A stretch of 64,000 nt of DNA from assembly GCF_029946145.1 (NCBI RefSeq), contig NZ_JAQSDY010000027.1, forward strand, positions 124,001 to 188,000. The letters are read 5' to 3'. Origin of the DNA: Brevundimonas sp. (GTDB taxonomy: Bacteria; Pseudomonadota; Alphaproteobacteria; Caulobacterales; Caulobacteraceae). Position 1 is the first letter of the stretch; every line of letters starts with the position of its first letter. The notes below the pieces were generated by a model. The model saw nothing but the letters and a program-made list of their open reading frames with translations, did no database searches and had not been told where the DNA came from. Positions 7,750 to 16,816 of the stretch are shown here, piece after piece. A program made the translations under genes and the position numbers.

Positions 7750-8289
7750 ATGATCCGGTTGTTCACCGCCCTGTCCGTTCCCGATGACGTGGTCGAGACC
7801 CTGGCGCGCCGCCAGACCGGCCTGCCCGGCGCCCGCTGGCGCACCGCCGAACAGCTGCACATCACCCTGACCTTCTACGGGGAGGTCGATGGCCGCAGGG
7901 CCGATGATCTGGCCGTAGAACTGGAACGGGCGGCGGCGGGCGGGCCGTTCGAGATCGCGCTCCAGGGCGTGGGCGCCTTCGGCGACGACTATCGAACCCG
8001 GACCCTGTGGGCCGGGATCGAGCCCAGCGAGCGCCTGTCAGTCCTGGCCGGGCGAACCCGCAGCGCCGCGGAGCGGGCCGGGATCGCGTTGGAGCGCCGC
8101 GATTATCGGCCCCACATGACGCTGGCCTATCTGAAGCCGCACGCCAATCCGGACCGGATCGGCGCCTGGATCGCGGGGCATAACCTGCTGCATTCGCCCC
8201 CGATCCGGATTGACCGGTTCGGCCTCTACTCCAGCGTCCTGACCCACGAGGGCAGCCACTACGAACTTGAAAGGGAGTACCTGCTTTGA
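7750..8289 (+). CDS. thpR: RNA 2',3'-cyclic phosphodiesterase (2'-5' RNA ligase family)
   Basis: 179 residues from ATG 7750. The two HxTx motifs defining the 2H phosphoesterase superfamily are present: His37-Ile-Thr39 in LHITLTFYG and His122-Met-Thr124 in RPHMTLAYL. The N terminus MIRLFTALSVPDDV is typical of ThpR. It hydrolyses 2',3'-cyclic phosphates on RNA ends; the reverse ligase reaction is known in vitro. Its last codons overlap the acetyltransferase gene (TTGA), implying translational coupling. Confidence 0.9.
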   Translation: MIRLFTALSVPDDVVETLARRQTGLPGARWRTAEQLHITLTFYGEVDGRRADDLAVELERAAAGGPFEIALQGVGAFGDDYRTRTLWAGIEPSERLSVLAGRTRSAAERAGIALERRDYRPHMTLAYLKPHANPDRIGAWIAGHNLLHSPPIRIDRFGLYSSVLTHEGSHYELEREYLL

Positions 8290-8825
8290 CCGGACCGGTG
8301 CTTGAAACCGAACGCCTGACCCTGCGGCCCATCGCCATGGAAGACTTCCCGCGCTGGGCCGGGATGATGGCCGATCCAGAGGCGGCGAAATTCCTCGGCG
8401 GGCCCCAGCCGGCGGCGGTCGCCTGGCGCGGCTTCATGACCATGGCCGGGGCCTGGAGCCTGACGGGCGTCTCCATGTTCTCGTTGATTGAACGTGGGAC
8501 CGGCCTGTGGCTCGGCCGGATCGGTCCGTGGAGGCCGCACGACTGGCCCGGGACCGAGGTCGGCTGGGGTCTGCATCCGGACGCCCAGGGCAAGGGCTAC
8601 GGGGCCGAGGCGGCGATCGCGACGATCGACTACGCCTTCGATGTCCTGGGCTGGACCGAGGTCATCCACTGCATCGACCCGGATAATGTCCCGTCGCAAC
8701 GGCTGGCGGAACGGATCGGCTCGTACAATCAAGGGCCGACGCAGCTGCCCCAGCCGTATCACGAGTTGCCGATCGACCGCTGGGGCCAGACTCGCGAAGA
8801 GTGGCGGGCGCGCTCGCGAGCCTGA
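8286..8825 (+). CDS. GNAT N-acetyltransferase, RimJ/RimL-like
   Basis: 179 residues. The TTG start overlaps the thpR stop by four bases. The opening LETERLTLRPIAMEDFPRW and the acetyl-CoA P-loop region VGWGLHPDAQGKGYG (92-106) followed by EAAIATIDYAFDVLGW are typical of the RimJ/RimL-type GNAT fold (Acetyltransf_3). DPDNVPSQRLAERIG near 140 is the usual final helix. Substrate unknown; protein N termini, small amines or antibiotics are family possibilities. Confidence 0.85.
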   Translation: MTGPVLETERLTLRPIAMEDFPRWAGMMADPEAAKFLGGPQPAAVAWRGFMTMAGAWSLTGVSMFSLIERGTGLWLGRIGPWRPHDWPGTEVGWGLHPDAQGKGYGAEAAIATIDYAFDVLGWTEVIHCIDPDNVPSQRLAERIGSYNQGPTQLPQPYHELPIDRWGQTREEWRARSRA

Positions 8826-8918
8826 GCCCGACGGGCCCTTTCGCGCGTTACAAGGTCAAGCTTTGACGCCACGCCGCCATCCGGTAGGCAGGATGTCGAA
8901 ATCACGAAGGATGGTCGG

Positions 8919-10154
8919 ATGCGGGTTCTTGTTCTGGGCGGCGACGGTTTCTGCGGCTGGCCGACGGCCTTGCACCTGTCGGCGCGCGGGTGGGATGTCT
9001 GCGTCGTCGACAACCTCAGCCGGCGCAACATCGACAATGAGCTTGAGGTCCAGTCCCTGACCCCCATCCGCACCATGGGCGAGCGCATCGCAGCCTGGAA
9101 GGAGGTCAGCGGCCAGACCATCGACTTCGTCAACATGACCGTCGGCAAGGAGTTCGACCGTCTCGTCGCCCTGATCCGTGAGTGGAAACCCGACAGCGTG
9201 GTCCATTTCGCCGAACAGCGGGCCGCGCCCTATTCGATGAAGTCGGCGCGGCATAAATTGTACACGGTCGACAACAACCTGAACGCCACCAACCACCTGC
9301 TGGCGGCGATCGTCGAGAGCGGCCTGGACGTGCACCTGGCCCACCTGGGGACCATGGGCGTCTATGGCTACACCACCGCCGGGCTGCGCATCCCCGAGGG
9401 CTATCTGAAGATCACCGTCGACACCGACTTCGGCCCGGCCGAGCAGGAGATTCTGTTCCCGCCGAACCCGGGCTCGATCTATCACATGACCAAGACCCAG
9501 GACGCCCTGCTGTTCCAGTTCTACGCCAGGAACGACGGGCTGCGGATCACCGACCTGCACCAGGGCATTGTCTGGGGCACCCAGACGGAAGAGACGCGCC
9601 GGGACGAGCGGCTGATCAACCGCTTCGACTATGACGGCGACTACGGCACGGTGCTGAACCGGTTCCTGATGCAGTCTGCGGTCGGCTATCCGCTGACGGT
9701 GCACGGCACGGGCGGCCAGACGCGGGCCTTCATTCACATTCAGGATACGGTGCGCTGCGTCGAGCTGGCCCTGGCCAATCCGCCCAAGGTCGGCGACCGG
9801 GTCAAGATCCTGAACCAGATGACCGAGAGCCGCCGGGTGCGCGACCTGGCCGCCATGATCGCCGACATGACCGGCGCCGAAGTCCACAACGTGCCCAATC
9901 CGCGCCAGGAGGCCGACGAGAACGAACTGGTCGTCGCCAACGACCAGTTCCGCGACCTGGGCCTGAAGCCGATCACCCTCGCCCAGGGCCTGCTGGACGA
10001 GGTCACCGACATCGCCCGCCGCTACGCCGACCGCGCGGACCTGTCCAAGGTGCCTTGCGTTTCTACCTGGAACAGCAAGCGCGCCAGGGCGGTGCAGACC
10101 GAACCCACCCTGACCGTACCGCCCAAGGCGCCGGTTCACGTCCGCTCGGCCTGA
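8919..10154 (+). CDS. sqdB: UDP-sulfoquinovose synthase-like NAD-dependent epimerase
   Basis: 411 residues, close to SqdB/SQD1 length. The Rossmann motif GGDGFCGW (7-14) is the version typical of SqdB. The catalytic Thr145 (HLGTMGVYG), Tyr188 and Lys192 (YHMTK) are in place, and HFAEQRAAPYSM, LINRFDYDGDYGTVLNRF and HGTGGQTRAFIHI follow the family closely. SqdB converts UDP-glucose and sulfite to UDP-sulfoquinovose, the head-group donor of the sulfolipid SQDG. RBS GAAGGA lies 7 bases before ATG. No sqdC/sqdD is adjacent; galU (UDP-glucose) is 14 kb away. A related sugar-nucleotide epimerase is the alternative. Confidence 0.85.
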   Translation: MRVLVLGGDGFCGWPTALHLSARGWDVCVVDNLSRRNIDNELEVQSLTPIRTMGERIAAWKEVSGQTIDFVNMTVGKEFDRLVALIREWKPDSVVHFAEQRAAPYSMKSARHKLYTVDNNLNATNHLLAAIVESGLDVHLAHLGTMGVYGYTTAGLRIPEGYLKITVDTDFGPAEQEILFPPNPGSIYHMTKTQDALLFQFYARNDGLRITDLHQGIVWGTQTEETRRDERLINRFDYDGDYGTVLNRFLMQSAVGYPLTVHGTGGQTRAFIHIQDTVRCVELALANPPKVGDRVKILNQMTESRRVRDLAAMIADMTGAEVHNVPNPRQEADENELVVANDQFRDLGLKPITLAQGLLDEVTDIARRYADRADLSKVPCVSTWNSKRARAVQTEPTLTVPPKAPVHVRSA

Positions 10155-10163
10155 GGCCCTTCC

Positions 10164-11042
10164 ATGTCTGACGCTCCCGCATCCCTGCTGATCTTCGGCG
10201 GCGGCTGGCTCGGACAGGCGACGGCGCGCGAGATGATCCGGCGGGGCGGCCGCGTCGTCCTGACCAGCCGGGACGCCGGCACGCGCGCCGCCCTGAGCGC
10301 CGACGGGTTCGCCGCAATTGATCCAGCCGACTCAGTGGCGCTGACGGCGGCGGTCGCTGGCGCCTCGGCCATCCTGATCACCGCTCCGCCGGAGGCGATC
10401 GGCTGTCCGGGCGTGAAGGCGCTGTTGCCCGCGATCACCGCGGCGGGATCCTGGCCCGACTGGATCGGCTACGTCTCTTCCACGGCCGTCTATGGCGACC
10501 GCGCCGGGGGCTGGGCGCTTGAGGACAGCGAACTGAACGCCGCCAGCCTGGAAGGCGCGCGCCGCGTGCGCGCCGAGCGCGACTGGCTGGACGCCGCCCA
10601 GGGCATGGGCCTGACGGTTCAGCTGTTCCGGTTGCCGGCCCTCTACGGTCCCGGCCGCTCGCCCCTGGACCGCCTGCGCGACGGGACGGCGCGGCTGGTC
10701 AGGAAGCCGGGCCAGGTGTTCAACCGTGTCCATGTGGAGGACGCGGTCTCAGGCCTGTTCGCCTCCATGGCGCGCCCCCGACCGGGCGCAACGTACATCC
10801 TGTGCGACGATGAACCCGCGCCTGCCGACGTGGTCATGGAGGGCGCGGCGCGCCGGCTGGGGCTTCCCGTCCCCCCGGAGGTCGACTGGAACGACCCCTC
10901 GGTCAGCGAGGCGATGCGGCGCTTCTATGTGGACTCCAAGCGGCTCTCGAACGCCCGCGCCAAGGCCGAGCTCGGCTGGCGACCGAAATATCCGACCTGG
11001 CGCGAGGGACTGGAATCCCTGATCGTCGACGCCGGTGCATAG
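10164..11042 (+). CDS. YeeZ-like SDR-family NAD(P)-binding oxidoreductase/epimerase
   Basis: 292 residues, nine bases after sqdB and probably co-transcribed. Rossmann motif FGGGWLGQATA lies at 11-21 and YVSSTAVYGDRAGG at about 108-121, with the epimerase-type Tyr but no clear YxxxK; this matches the YeeZ-like atypical SDRs rather than a sugar epimerase with full catalytic site. The C-terminal part FYVDSKRLSNARAKAELGW is typical of the group. Substrate unknown; proximity to sqdB suggests, weakly, a role in sugar-nucleotide or lipid metabolism. Confidence 0.75.
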   Translation: MSDAPASLLIFGGGWLGQATAREMIRRGGRVVLTSRDAGTRAALSADGFAAIDPADSVALTAAVAGASAILITAPPEAIGCPGVKALLPAITAAGSWPDWIGYVSSTAVYGDRAGGWALEDSELNAASLEGARRVRAERDWLDAAQGMGLTVQLFRLPALYGPGRSPLDRLRDGTARLVRKPGQVFNRVHVEDAVSGLFASMARPRPGATYILCDDEPAPADVVMEGAARRLGLPVPPEVDWNDPSVSEAMRRFYVDSKRLSNARAKAELGWRPKYPTWREGLESLIVDAGA

Positions 11043-11115
11043 AGACAATCCGGCAGTGACATCGTGGACATCGCGACCATGACACCAGCGACAATCACGA
11101 CAATGAAAAACCGCG

Positions 11116-11730
11116 TCAGAACGGCAGCAGATTCCGCTGGCGGCTGTAGGCCATGGTGCCGACGTTGGCGCCCAGGCGCAGGCCCACGCCGGTGCGGATC
11201 GGCGCCAGGACGATGCCGTCGGCGCGCTGGTAGTTCACGCCCAAGCCGCCGATCAGATAGGCCGAGCCCTCCACGCCGGGATAGCGGCGATAGATCATGT
11301 CCGGGTGGAACAGGCCGTAGACCAGGGTGAAGACGCGGCTGGCGTTGCCGCCGACATCCCAGCCGATGGAGATGCCCTGCCAGAACACTTCCTGCGAAGC
11401 CGACAGATCCTTCATATGCAGGGCGCCCCGGCCATAGCGCGCACCGACACCCACCGCTCCGGACGCCTCCTCGCCGGCGATATAGGCCGTCGGACGGTCG
11501 CCCTGTTCGGCGAAGATGCGCTCGATGGCGCCGCCGAGGGCCTCGGCGGCGATGCCCAGTTCGCGCGAGCCGGCGGCGATCAGTTCGTCGGCCGTATAGG
11601 CCTGGGCCTGCTGGTCGGAGGCGATCGGATAGTTGGGATCGCCGCCCTGGCCGTTAGTGGCGCAGGCGGACAGACCTGCGGCGCCGGCGGTGGCGGCGAG
11701 ACCGGAAAGGATCATTTGGCGGCGGTGCAT
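11116..11730 (-). CDS. eipA: DUF1134/EipA-family envelope protein with lipoprotein signal
   Basis: 204 residues from ATG 11730. The first residues MHRRQMILSGLAATAGAAGL are followed by SAC, giving a type II signal peptidase-like lipobox (GLSAC) with an RR pair that could also be Tat-like. The mature part matches DUF1134: YTADELIAAGSRELGI, SGAVGVGARYGRG, GISIGWDVGGNASRVFTLVYGL and the C-terminal RTGVGLRLGANVGTMAYSRQ. Brucella EipA of this family is a periplasmic beta-barrel protein needed for envelope integrity. Here a membrane-anchored lipoprotein is predicted, which is a difference worth testing. It stands alone, facing the sqdB operon. Confidence 0.8.
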   Translation of the reverse strand: MHRRQMILSGLAATAGAAGLSACATNGQGGDPNYPIASDQQAQAYTADELIAAGSRELGIAAEALGGAIERIFAEQGDRPTAYIAGEEASGAVGVGARYGRGALHMKDLSASQEVFWQGISIGWDVGGNASRVFTLVYGLFHPDMIYRRYPGVEGSAYLIGGLGVNYQRADGIVLAPIRTGVGLRLGANVGTMAYSRQRNLLPF

Positions 11731-12064
11731 GGGCTGGCTCCGTGGGTAGGCGCGACGGTCCGCCCGACTCACGCAGGCGCTTCAAGCACCGTCGCCGCTC
11801 TTTGAGTCAGCCTTGCGGCGGCGAGGTTAACGGGAGGTTGCCAGGGTCCTCGCGACGCGGCCGCGGGTGCGTCCGATTCTGACGCAGGGTCGATCTATTC
11901 TCCCGTTCATGATCCAGACCGCTTCCAAATTTGTCCGCGACCGCTCACCGGACACTGACCCTGCCCTCGTCACGGCCGGGAAAGTCGCGCGTCTTCAGTC
12001 GCTTGCCTCCGGATCGGAGCACAAGAGTCCGATATGTCCGCTGTTTTCGAGCGGACTCTGCGGG
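11731..12064. promoter_or_regulatory. 334-bp gap: eipA upstream region with three GANTC sites and a TTAAC half-site; pheT 3' region
   Basis: No gene is supportable here. On the eipA side lie GANTC sites at 11766-11770, 11804-11808 and 11875-11879, and GTTAAC at 11826-11831, resembling one half of a CtrA box. GANTC is the CcrM methylation site in this class. At the pheT end, AGAGTCCG (12024-12031) pairs with CGGACTCT (12052-12059), and the overlapping GTCCGCT/AGCGGAC (12036-12042/12050-12056) can form an alternative hairpin; either could end pheT transcription, though no T-run follows. Confidence 0.4.
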
Positions 12065-14473
12065 TCAGCTTCGCAGCGTCGCGCCCAGCTTGCTGGCGGC
12101 CGCGACGATCCGCGCCGAAAGCGCCTCGATCTCCGCCTCGGTCAGGGTCGCCTCGACCGGCTGGATCACGACCTCCAGCGCCACCGACTTCATGCCCTCG
12201 GGCACGCCCGCGCCGCGATAGACGTCGAACACCCGCACATCGGCGATCAGGGCCTTGTCGGCCCCGGCCACCGCGCGCGTCAGGTCGCCGGCCGCCTTGC
12301 CATCCTCGACCACGAAGGCGAAGTCGCGGGTCAGCGGCATCAGGTTGGCGAGGTTGGCGGCGCCGCGCGCCTTGGATTTCGCCCCACGCGGTTCCGGAAC
12401 GGCGTCCAGCACGATCTCGAACGCCAGCATCGGCCCGTCGGCGTCCAGCGCCTTGAGCACCCGGGGATGCAGGGCGCCGAACTCGACCATGATGGTCTTG
12501 GGGCCCAGCTGAAGCCGGGCCGAGCGTCCGGGATGCCACCAGTCGCGGTTCTGGCCCTGGACCAGCTGCAGCGAGCCCACCGGCGCGCCCAGTTCCTCCA
12601 GCAGAGCCATCAGGTCGCCCTTGAGGCCGAACAGGGCTTCCTCGGCTCCGCCGCCCCAGTGACGCGCTGAACGCGGCGCGATCAGGCCGGCGATGACCGT
12701 CCGCTGGCCAGTCGGGCTGTCGTCCAGATAGATGGGCCCGATCTCGAACAGGGCGGCGTCGGCATGGCCGCGCGCGGCGTTGCGGGCGGCGGCCTGGATC
12801 AGGTTGGGCAGGGCCGAGGGCCGCATGCAGTCCAGGTCGGCCGCGATGGGGTTCTCGACCAGCAGCCGCTCATCCCCGCCTCCGAACAGGGCCGCCGTCG
12901 ACTGTCTGGTGAAGGACCAGGTGACGGCCTCGGCATAGCCCATGGCGGCCAGCGCGCGGCGCGCGCGGCGGACGCGGGCCTGACGCGGGTTCAGGACGCC
13001 GCGCGAGGGCGCGCCCTGATCAGGCAGGGGAGTCGACGGCAGGGCGTCATAGCCCTGGATGCGTGCGACCTCCTCCACCAGATCGGCCGGACCTTCGACG
13101 TCACGACGCCAGGACGGGGGGGTCACGGTCCACGTCGTCGCCCGCACCACTTCGAAACCCAGCCGGGTCAGGATTTCGGCGATCCGGTCGTCATCCAGCG
13201 ACAGGCCCGTAAGCTGACCGACCCGGGCCGGATCAAAGGCGACCGACGCAGGGCTGGCGGGGGCATGACCTGCCACCACGACCTCGGACGGCTCGCCGCC
13301 GCAGAGGTCCAGGATCAGGCGCGTCGCCAGTTCAAGACCCGGAACCACGAAGCCCGTGTCGACGCCTCGCGCGAACCGGTACTGGGCGTCAGAATTGATC
13401 GCCAGCGTGCGTCCCGTCTGGGCCGTGACGATAGGATCGAACCAGGCGCTTTCGAGGAAGACGTCGGCTGTATCATCCGAACATCCCGTCGACTCCCCGC
13501 CCATGACGCCGCCCAGGCCGATGGGCCGCTCGCCGCCGGCGTCGGCGATCACGCACATCGCCGGATCGACCGTATAGGTCTTGCCGTCCAGGGCGATCAG
13601 GTGCTCGTGTTCGCCTGTGCCCGAGGCGACCTGCCCGCCGCGCACCACGATCGAGCCGCCCACCAGCTTGGCGGCGTCATAGACGTGGAGGGGCCGGCAA
13701 CGGTCGTAGGCGATCAGATTGGTGACATCGACAAGCCGGTTGATGGAGCGCAGGCCGATGGCTGCCAGCCGCCGCTGCAGCCATTCGGGCGAGGGCCCGT
13801 TCGTGACGCCGCGGATCAACCGGCCGGCGAAGATCGGGCACATCTCCGGCGTCTCGATGCGCACCGTGATGGGCGACGGATAGCCTCCCGCCACCGGAAC
13901 CACCGAGGGCGTCTTCAGCTGACCCAGGCTGGCGGCCGCCAGGTCGCGCGCGATGCCGGCCACGCCCAGCCAGTCGGGCCGGTTCGGAGTCACCTCGAAA
14001 TCGATCACCGGCTCGGCGCCGAACACCCCGGCCGCCGGGGTTCCGACCGCCAGGTCGTCGGCCAGTTCCAGAATGCCGTCGCTTTCGTCAGCCAGCTCCA
14101 GCTCCGAAGCCGAGCACAGCATCCCGTTCGAGACCACGCCGCGCACCGGCTTCTCGACCAGGGTCACCCCCAGTCCGGGCACGAAGGCGCCGATGGGCGC
14201 ATAGATGGTCGTCAGGCCCGCGCGCGCGTTCGGCGCGCCGCAGACGATCTCCTTCATCCCGTCGACGGTATCGACCTGACAGACCTGCAGCCGGTCGGCG
14301 TTGGGATGGCGTTCGGCCGAGACGATCCGGGCGACCGTGAACGGCGCCAGGGCCGCGATCGGGTCGTGGACCTCTTCCACCTCCAGCCCCGCCATGGTCA
14401 TGGCTGCGGCCACGGCCGCCACGTCGGCGTCCGTATCGAGATGTTCCTTCAGCCAGGAGAGGGTGAATTTCAC
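12065..14473 (-). CDS. pheT: Phenylalanyl-tRNA synthetase beta subunit
   Basis: 802 residues, typical bacterial PheT length. GTG start at 14473 (protein [16 protein letters not shown], the family start) overlaps the upstream gene's stop as GTGA. In order: EMAP/OB tRNA-binding domain (about 40-150), B3/4 editing domain (about 210-380) containing [17 protein letters not shown] just before it, B5 (about 405-475), catalytic-like core and the C-terminal FDX-ACB domain (about 705-800) ending in [17 protein letters not shown]. With PheS it charges tRNA-Phe and edits Tyr-tRNA-Phe. Unusually, two small genes separate it from pheS. Confidence 0.97.
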   Translation of the reverse strand: MKFTLSWLKEHLDTDADVAAVAAAMTMAGLEVEEVHDPIAALAPFTVARIVSAERHPNADRLQVCQVDTVDGMKEIVCGAPNARAGLTTIYAPIGAFVPGLGVTLVEKPVRGVVSNGMLCSASELELADESDGILELADDLAVGTPAAGVFGAEPVIDFEVTPNRPDWLGVAGIARDLAAASLGQLKTPSVVPVAGGYPSPITVRIETPEMCPIFAGRLIRGVTNGPSPEWLQRRLAAIGLRSINRLVDVTNLIAYDRCRPLHVYDAAKLVGGSIVVRGGQVASGTGEHEHLIALDGKTYTVDPAMCVIADAGGERPIGLGGVMGGESTGCSDDTADVFLESAWFDPIVTAQTGRTLAINSDAQYRFARGVDTGFVVPGLELATRLILDLCGGEPSEVVVAGHAPASPASVAFDPARVGQLTGLSLDDDRIAEILTRLGFEVVRATTWTVTPPSWRRDVEGPADLVEEVARIQGYDALPSTPLPDQGAPSRGVLNPRQARVRRARRALAAMGYAEAVTWSFTRQSTAALFGGGDERLLVENPIAADLDCMRPSALPNLIQAAARNAARGHADAALFEIGPIYLDDSPTGQRTVIAGLIAPRSARHWGGGAEEALFGLKGDLMALLEELGAPVGSLQLVQGQNRDWWHPGRSARLQLGPKTIMVEFGALHPRVLKALDADGPMLAFEIVLDAVPEPRGAKSKARGAANLANLMPLTRDFAFVVEDGKAAGDLTRAVAGADKALIADVRVFDVYRGAGVPEGMKSVALEVVIQPVEATLTEAEIEALSARIVAAASKLGATLRS

Positions 14474-14901
14474 GCGAGGGTTCCAGAGGGTTTCGCAACG
14501 CCCGACATCGATTTGACGCCGCCCTGCAGGTCTTCCAGCAGATCATCCGATCCGGTGAAGCCGACCTGGACGAAACGACAGCGCACGAACCGGCAATTGC
14601 CCACTCCGACAACCCCGGCCATCTTGTCCTGACCGACGGGGCGGTACAGCAGATTTCGCACGTCGGCCGTCGTGCCCATCGCGCAGCTGTCGAACGTGGT
14701 GCCGCTCATTACCGCCATCACCGCCGGCCCCTCGATCAGGCAATCGGTGAAGGTCTTGCCGTCGATGAACATCTGGCCCGCGTTCCAGTGCTGGACCGCC
14801 AGCTGGGGCAGCCAGACGGATTCCTTCTCGAAGCTGGTGCGCGCCACCAGGGCGCGGCCGGCGGCTTCTTCCGGGGACATGGTCGGGGTCTGGTCGGTCA
14901 T
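14470..14901 (-). CDS. Unknown 143-residue protein inside the pheST operon (paralogue 2)
   Basis: Not assigned to a characterised family. Its core [20 protein letters not shown], then [28 protein letters not shown] and a final DLLEDL helix is clearly paralogous to the neighbouring gene 14933-15328. Alternating short CxF/CRF patterns suggest a small right-handed beta-helix, loosely like pentapeptide-repeat proteins. Soluble, no signal peptide. Its stop overlaps the pheT GTG start (GTGA), so translation is coupled to PheT. Role in or near tRNA charging is speculative; hitch-hiking is also possible. Confidence 0.75.
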   Translation of the reverse strand: MTDQTPTMSPEEAAGRALVARTSFEKESVWLPQLAVQHWNAGQMFIDGKTFTDCLIEGPAVMAVMSGTTFDSCAMGTTADVRNLLYRPVGQDKMAGVVGVGNCRFVRCRFVQVGFTGSDDLLEDLQGGVKSMSGVAKPSGTLA

Positions 14902-14932
14902 GGTTGCGGTCTCTCGATTTCAGTTCTGGCCA

Positions 14933-15328
14933 TCAGCCGACGGGGACCTGTTCGATCAGCATCTTCAGCAGTTCCTCGTTCCCCGTGATTCCCAGGGTGT
15001 TGAACCGGCAGTTCGTGAAGGTGCAGTTGCGGACGGGAATGGCTCCGATCCCCATGTTGCCCATCGGCTGGAACAGCATGTTGCGCATGTCGCCGCTGGT
15101 GGGACCGAAATTGGTGCTCTGGAAGTGGACGCCTTCCAGAACCAGCATCAGCGCCGGCCCCTCGAGGACGCAATCCGCGAAGCTGCGGCCCTCGATCATC
15201 ACCCCGCCGCCGGCCTGAACGCTGGCGCGGTAGAGGTCGAACAGGGCGAAGGTGGCCCCGCTGAACTCCGTCGCGAGCGGGTCCAGGGTGCGGGACGGGG
15301 CCGTGGGGGAGAAGGGCTGGTCGGTCAT
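14933..15328 (-). CDS. Unknown 131-residue protein inside the pheST operon (paralogue 1)
   Basis: Start ATG 15328 shares a base with the pheS stop (TGATG), so it is tightly coupled to pheS. The protein starts [19 protein letters not shown]; its core MIEGRSFADCVLEGPALMLV, GDMRNMLFQPMGNMGIG, NCTFTNCRFNTLGITG and EELLKMLIEQ aligns along its length with the next gene, indicating a tandem duplication. Beta-helix-like Cys/Phe ladder, no membrane segment, no catalytic motif. A 31-bp gap separates the two paralogues. Function unknown. Confidence 0.75.
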   Translation of the reverse strand: MTDQPFSPTAPSRTLDPLATEFSGATFALFDLYRASVQAGGGVMIEGRSFADCVLEGPALMLVLEGVHFQSTNFGPTSGDMRNMLFQPMGNMGIGAIPVRNCTFTNCRFNTLGITGNEELLKMLIEQVPVG

Positions 15329-16404
15329 CAGGACAGTCCGCTTGCAGGGTTGGGGGCGGCGAAGGCGGAGAAGCCGTAGTGGCCCAGCCATCGGGTGTCG
15401 GCGTCGAACATCGGCCGCAGATCCGGAATGCCGTACTTCAGCATGGCCAGGCGATCCACGCCCATGCCGAAGGCGAAGCCCTGGTATTCGTCCGGGTCGA
15501 TGCCGCAGTTGCGCAGCACATTGGGGTGCACCATTCCGCAGCCGAGAATTTCCATCCAGCTGTCGCCGGTGTTCAGCTTCAGTTCGCCGCCTGAGCGGTC
15601 GCAGCGGATGTCCATCTCGGCCGACGGCTCGGTGAACGGGAAGTGGTGCGGGCGGAAGCGCGCGTCGACGCCGTCCACCTCGAAGAAGCGGGCAACGAAG
15701 GTCTCGAGCGTCCACTTCAGGTGGCCCATGTGGATGTCGCGGTCGATGACCAGGCCCTCGACCTGATGGAACATCGGCGTGTGGGTGGCGTCGCTGTCCT
15801 TCCGGAAGGTGCGGCCGGGGGCGATGATCCGGATCGGCGGCTTCTGCGTCATCATGGTCCGCACCTGCACCGGGCTGGTGTGGGTGCGCAGCACCTTGCG
15901 CTCGCCGGTCTCCGGATCGGGCTTGAGGAAGAAGGTGTCGTGCATCTCCCGCGCCGGGTGTTTGGGCGGGAAGTTCAGGGCCGTGAAATTGTGGAAGTCG
16001 TCCTCGATGTCCGGGCCCTCGGCCACGGCGAAGCCCATGTCGGCGAACAGGGCGATCATCTCGTCCATCACCTGCATGGTCGGATGCACCGAGCCCTTGC
16101 GGCGCGGACGGGCCGGCAGCGTCAGGTCGATACGCTCGGCCTGCAATCTGATGTCCAGCTCAGCGGCTTCCAGCTCGGCCTTTCGGGCAGCGAGGGCAGA
16201 GGAAACCCGGTCGCGCAGGCCGTTGATCATTGGTCCCTGTTCGCGCCGCTCGTCGGGGCTCAGCGCGCCCATGCCCTTCAGCAGACCGGAGATGGAGCCG
16301 GACTTGCCGAGCGCGGCGACGCGCAGTTCCTCGACCGCGGCTGCGGTTTCCGCGCCGCCGATGGCGTTGATCAGGTCGAGTTCGAGTTGGGCGAGATCGG
16401 TCAT
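15328..16404 (-). CDS. pheS: Phenylalanyl-tRNA synthetase alpha subunit
   Basis: 358 residues with the normal layout: N-terminal coiled coil (about 1-90, rich in Leu/Arg/Glu), then the class II catalytic domain. Motif 2 region includes [19 protein letters not shown]; motif 3 is [19 protein letters not shown] near the C terminus. [18 protein letters not shown] marks the domain start. With PheT it forms the alpha2-beta2 enzyme. ATG 16404 heads a four-gene unit ending with pheT. No leader peptide rich in Phe was seen upstream. Confidence 0.97.
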   Translation of the reverse strand: MTDLAQLELDLINAIGGAETAAAVEELRVAALGKSGSISGLLKGMGALSPDERREQGPMINGLRDRVSSALAARKAELEAAELDIRLQAERIDLTLPARPRRKGSVHPTMQVMDEMIALFADMGFAVAEGPDIEDDFHNFTALNFPPKHPAREMHDTFFLKPDPETGERKVLRTHTSPVQVRTMMTQKPPIRIIAPGRTFRKDSDATHTPMFHQVEGLVIDRDIHMGHLKWTLETFVARFFEVDGVDARFRPHHFPFTEPSAEMDIRCDRSGGELKLNTGDSWMEILGCGMVHPNVLRNCGIDPDEYQGFAFGMGVDRLAMLKYGIPDLRPMFDADTRWLGHYGFSAFAAPNPASGLS

Positions 16405-16470
16405 TGCGACCGTCGTCTAGCGGGCGCGGACGGTTTCGTCACCCCGCCCGCCGGACGGAAGCGCGACGGG

Positions 16471-16674
16471 TCAGTCCTCGAGGACGAAGGAGACCTTCAT
16501 ATTGACGCGGTATTCCACGATCTCGCCGCCCTTGACGACGACCTTCTGCTCCTGGACCCAGGCGCCCGCGACATTGTTGAGGGTCTTGTCGGCCCGGGCG
16601 ATGCCCCGTTTCAGCGCGTCCTCGAAGCTGACGGTGGACGAGGCGGTGACTTCGGTGACCTTGGCGATGGACAT
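16471..16674 (-). CDS. Dodecin family flavin-binding protein
   Basis: 67 residues, the size of dodecins. The sequence VTEVTASSTVSFEDALKRGI followed by WVQEQKVVVKGGEIVEYRVN matches the beta-alpha-beta-beta fold, with the conserved Trp that stacks on the flavin and the Gln two residues later (WVQEQ). Dodecamers store or buffer FMN/riboflavin in the cytoplasm. It lies 66 bases upstream of pheS in the same direction and could be co-transcribed; a hairpin behind rplT separates it from the ribosomal genes. Confidence 0.88.
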   Translation of the reverse strand: MSIAKVTEVTASSTVSFEDALKRGIARADKTLNNVAGAWVQEQKVVVKGGEIVEYRVNMKVSFVLED

Positions 16675-16766
16675 GGGATTCCCCGGGGTTGAAGGCTCGC
16701 CGGATATTGTGGCGGCGCTGTCTCAACGGGACGGGGCGGCGGGGGTTGCGTGGACCCCTCACGACG

Positions 16767-16795
16767 ACGCCCGCCCCGGAGGCCGGAGCGGGCGT
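16767..16795 (-). terminator. Hairpin after rplT
   Basis: ACGCCCGCCCCGG (16767-16779) and CCGGAGCGGGCGT (16783-16795) form a 13-bp stem with one C-A mismatch and a 3-base loop, 22 bases after the rplT stop. It lacks a strong T-run in the minus direction. It sits between rplT and the dodecin gene, the right place for ending the rpmI-rplT transcript. Confidence 0.6.
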
Positions 16796-16816
16796 TCATC
16801 GGTTCAGCGGGTCAGC

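Noticed and set aside
12764..14632. Long + strand open frame opposite pheT
   Set aside because: Antisense to a conserved 802-residue synthetase; low-complexity His/Arg/Gly composition typical of shadow frames.
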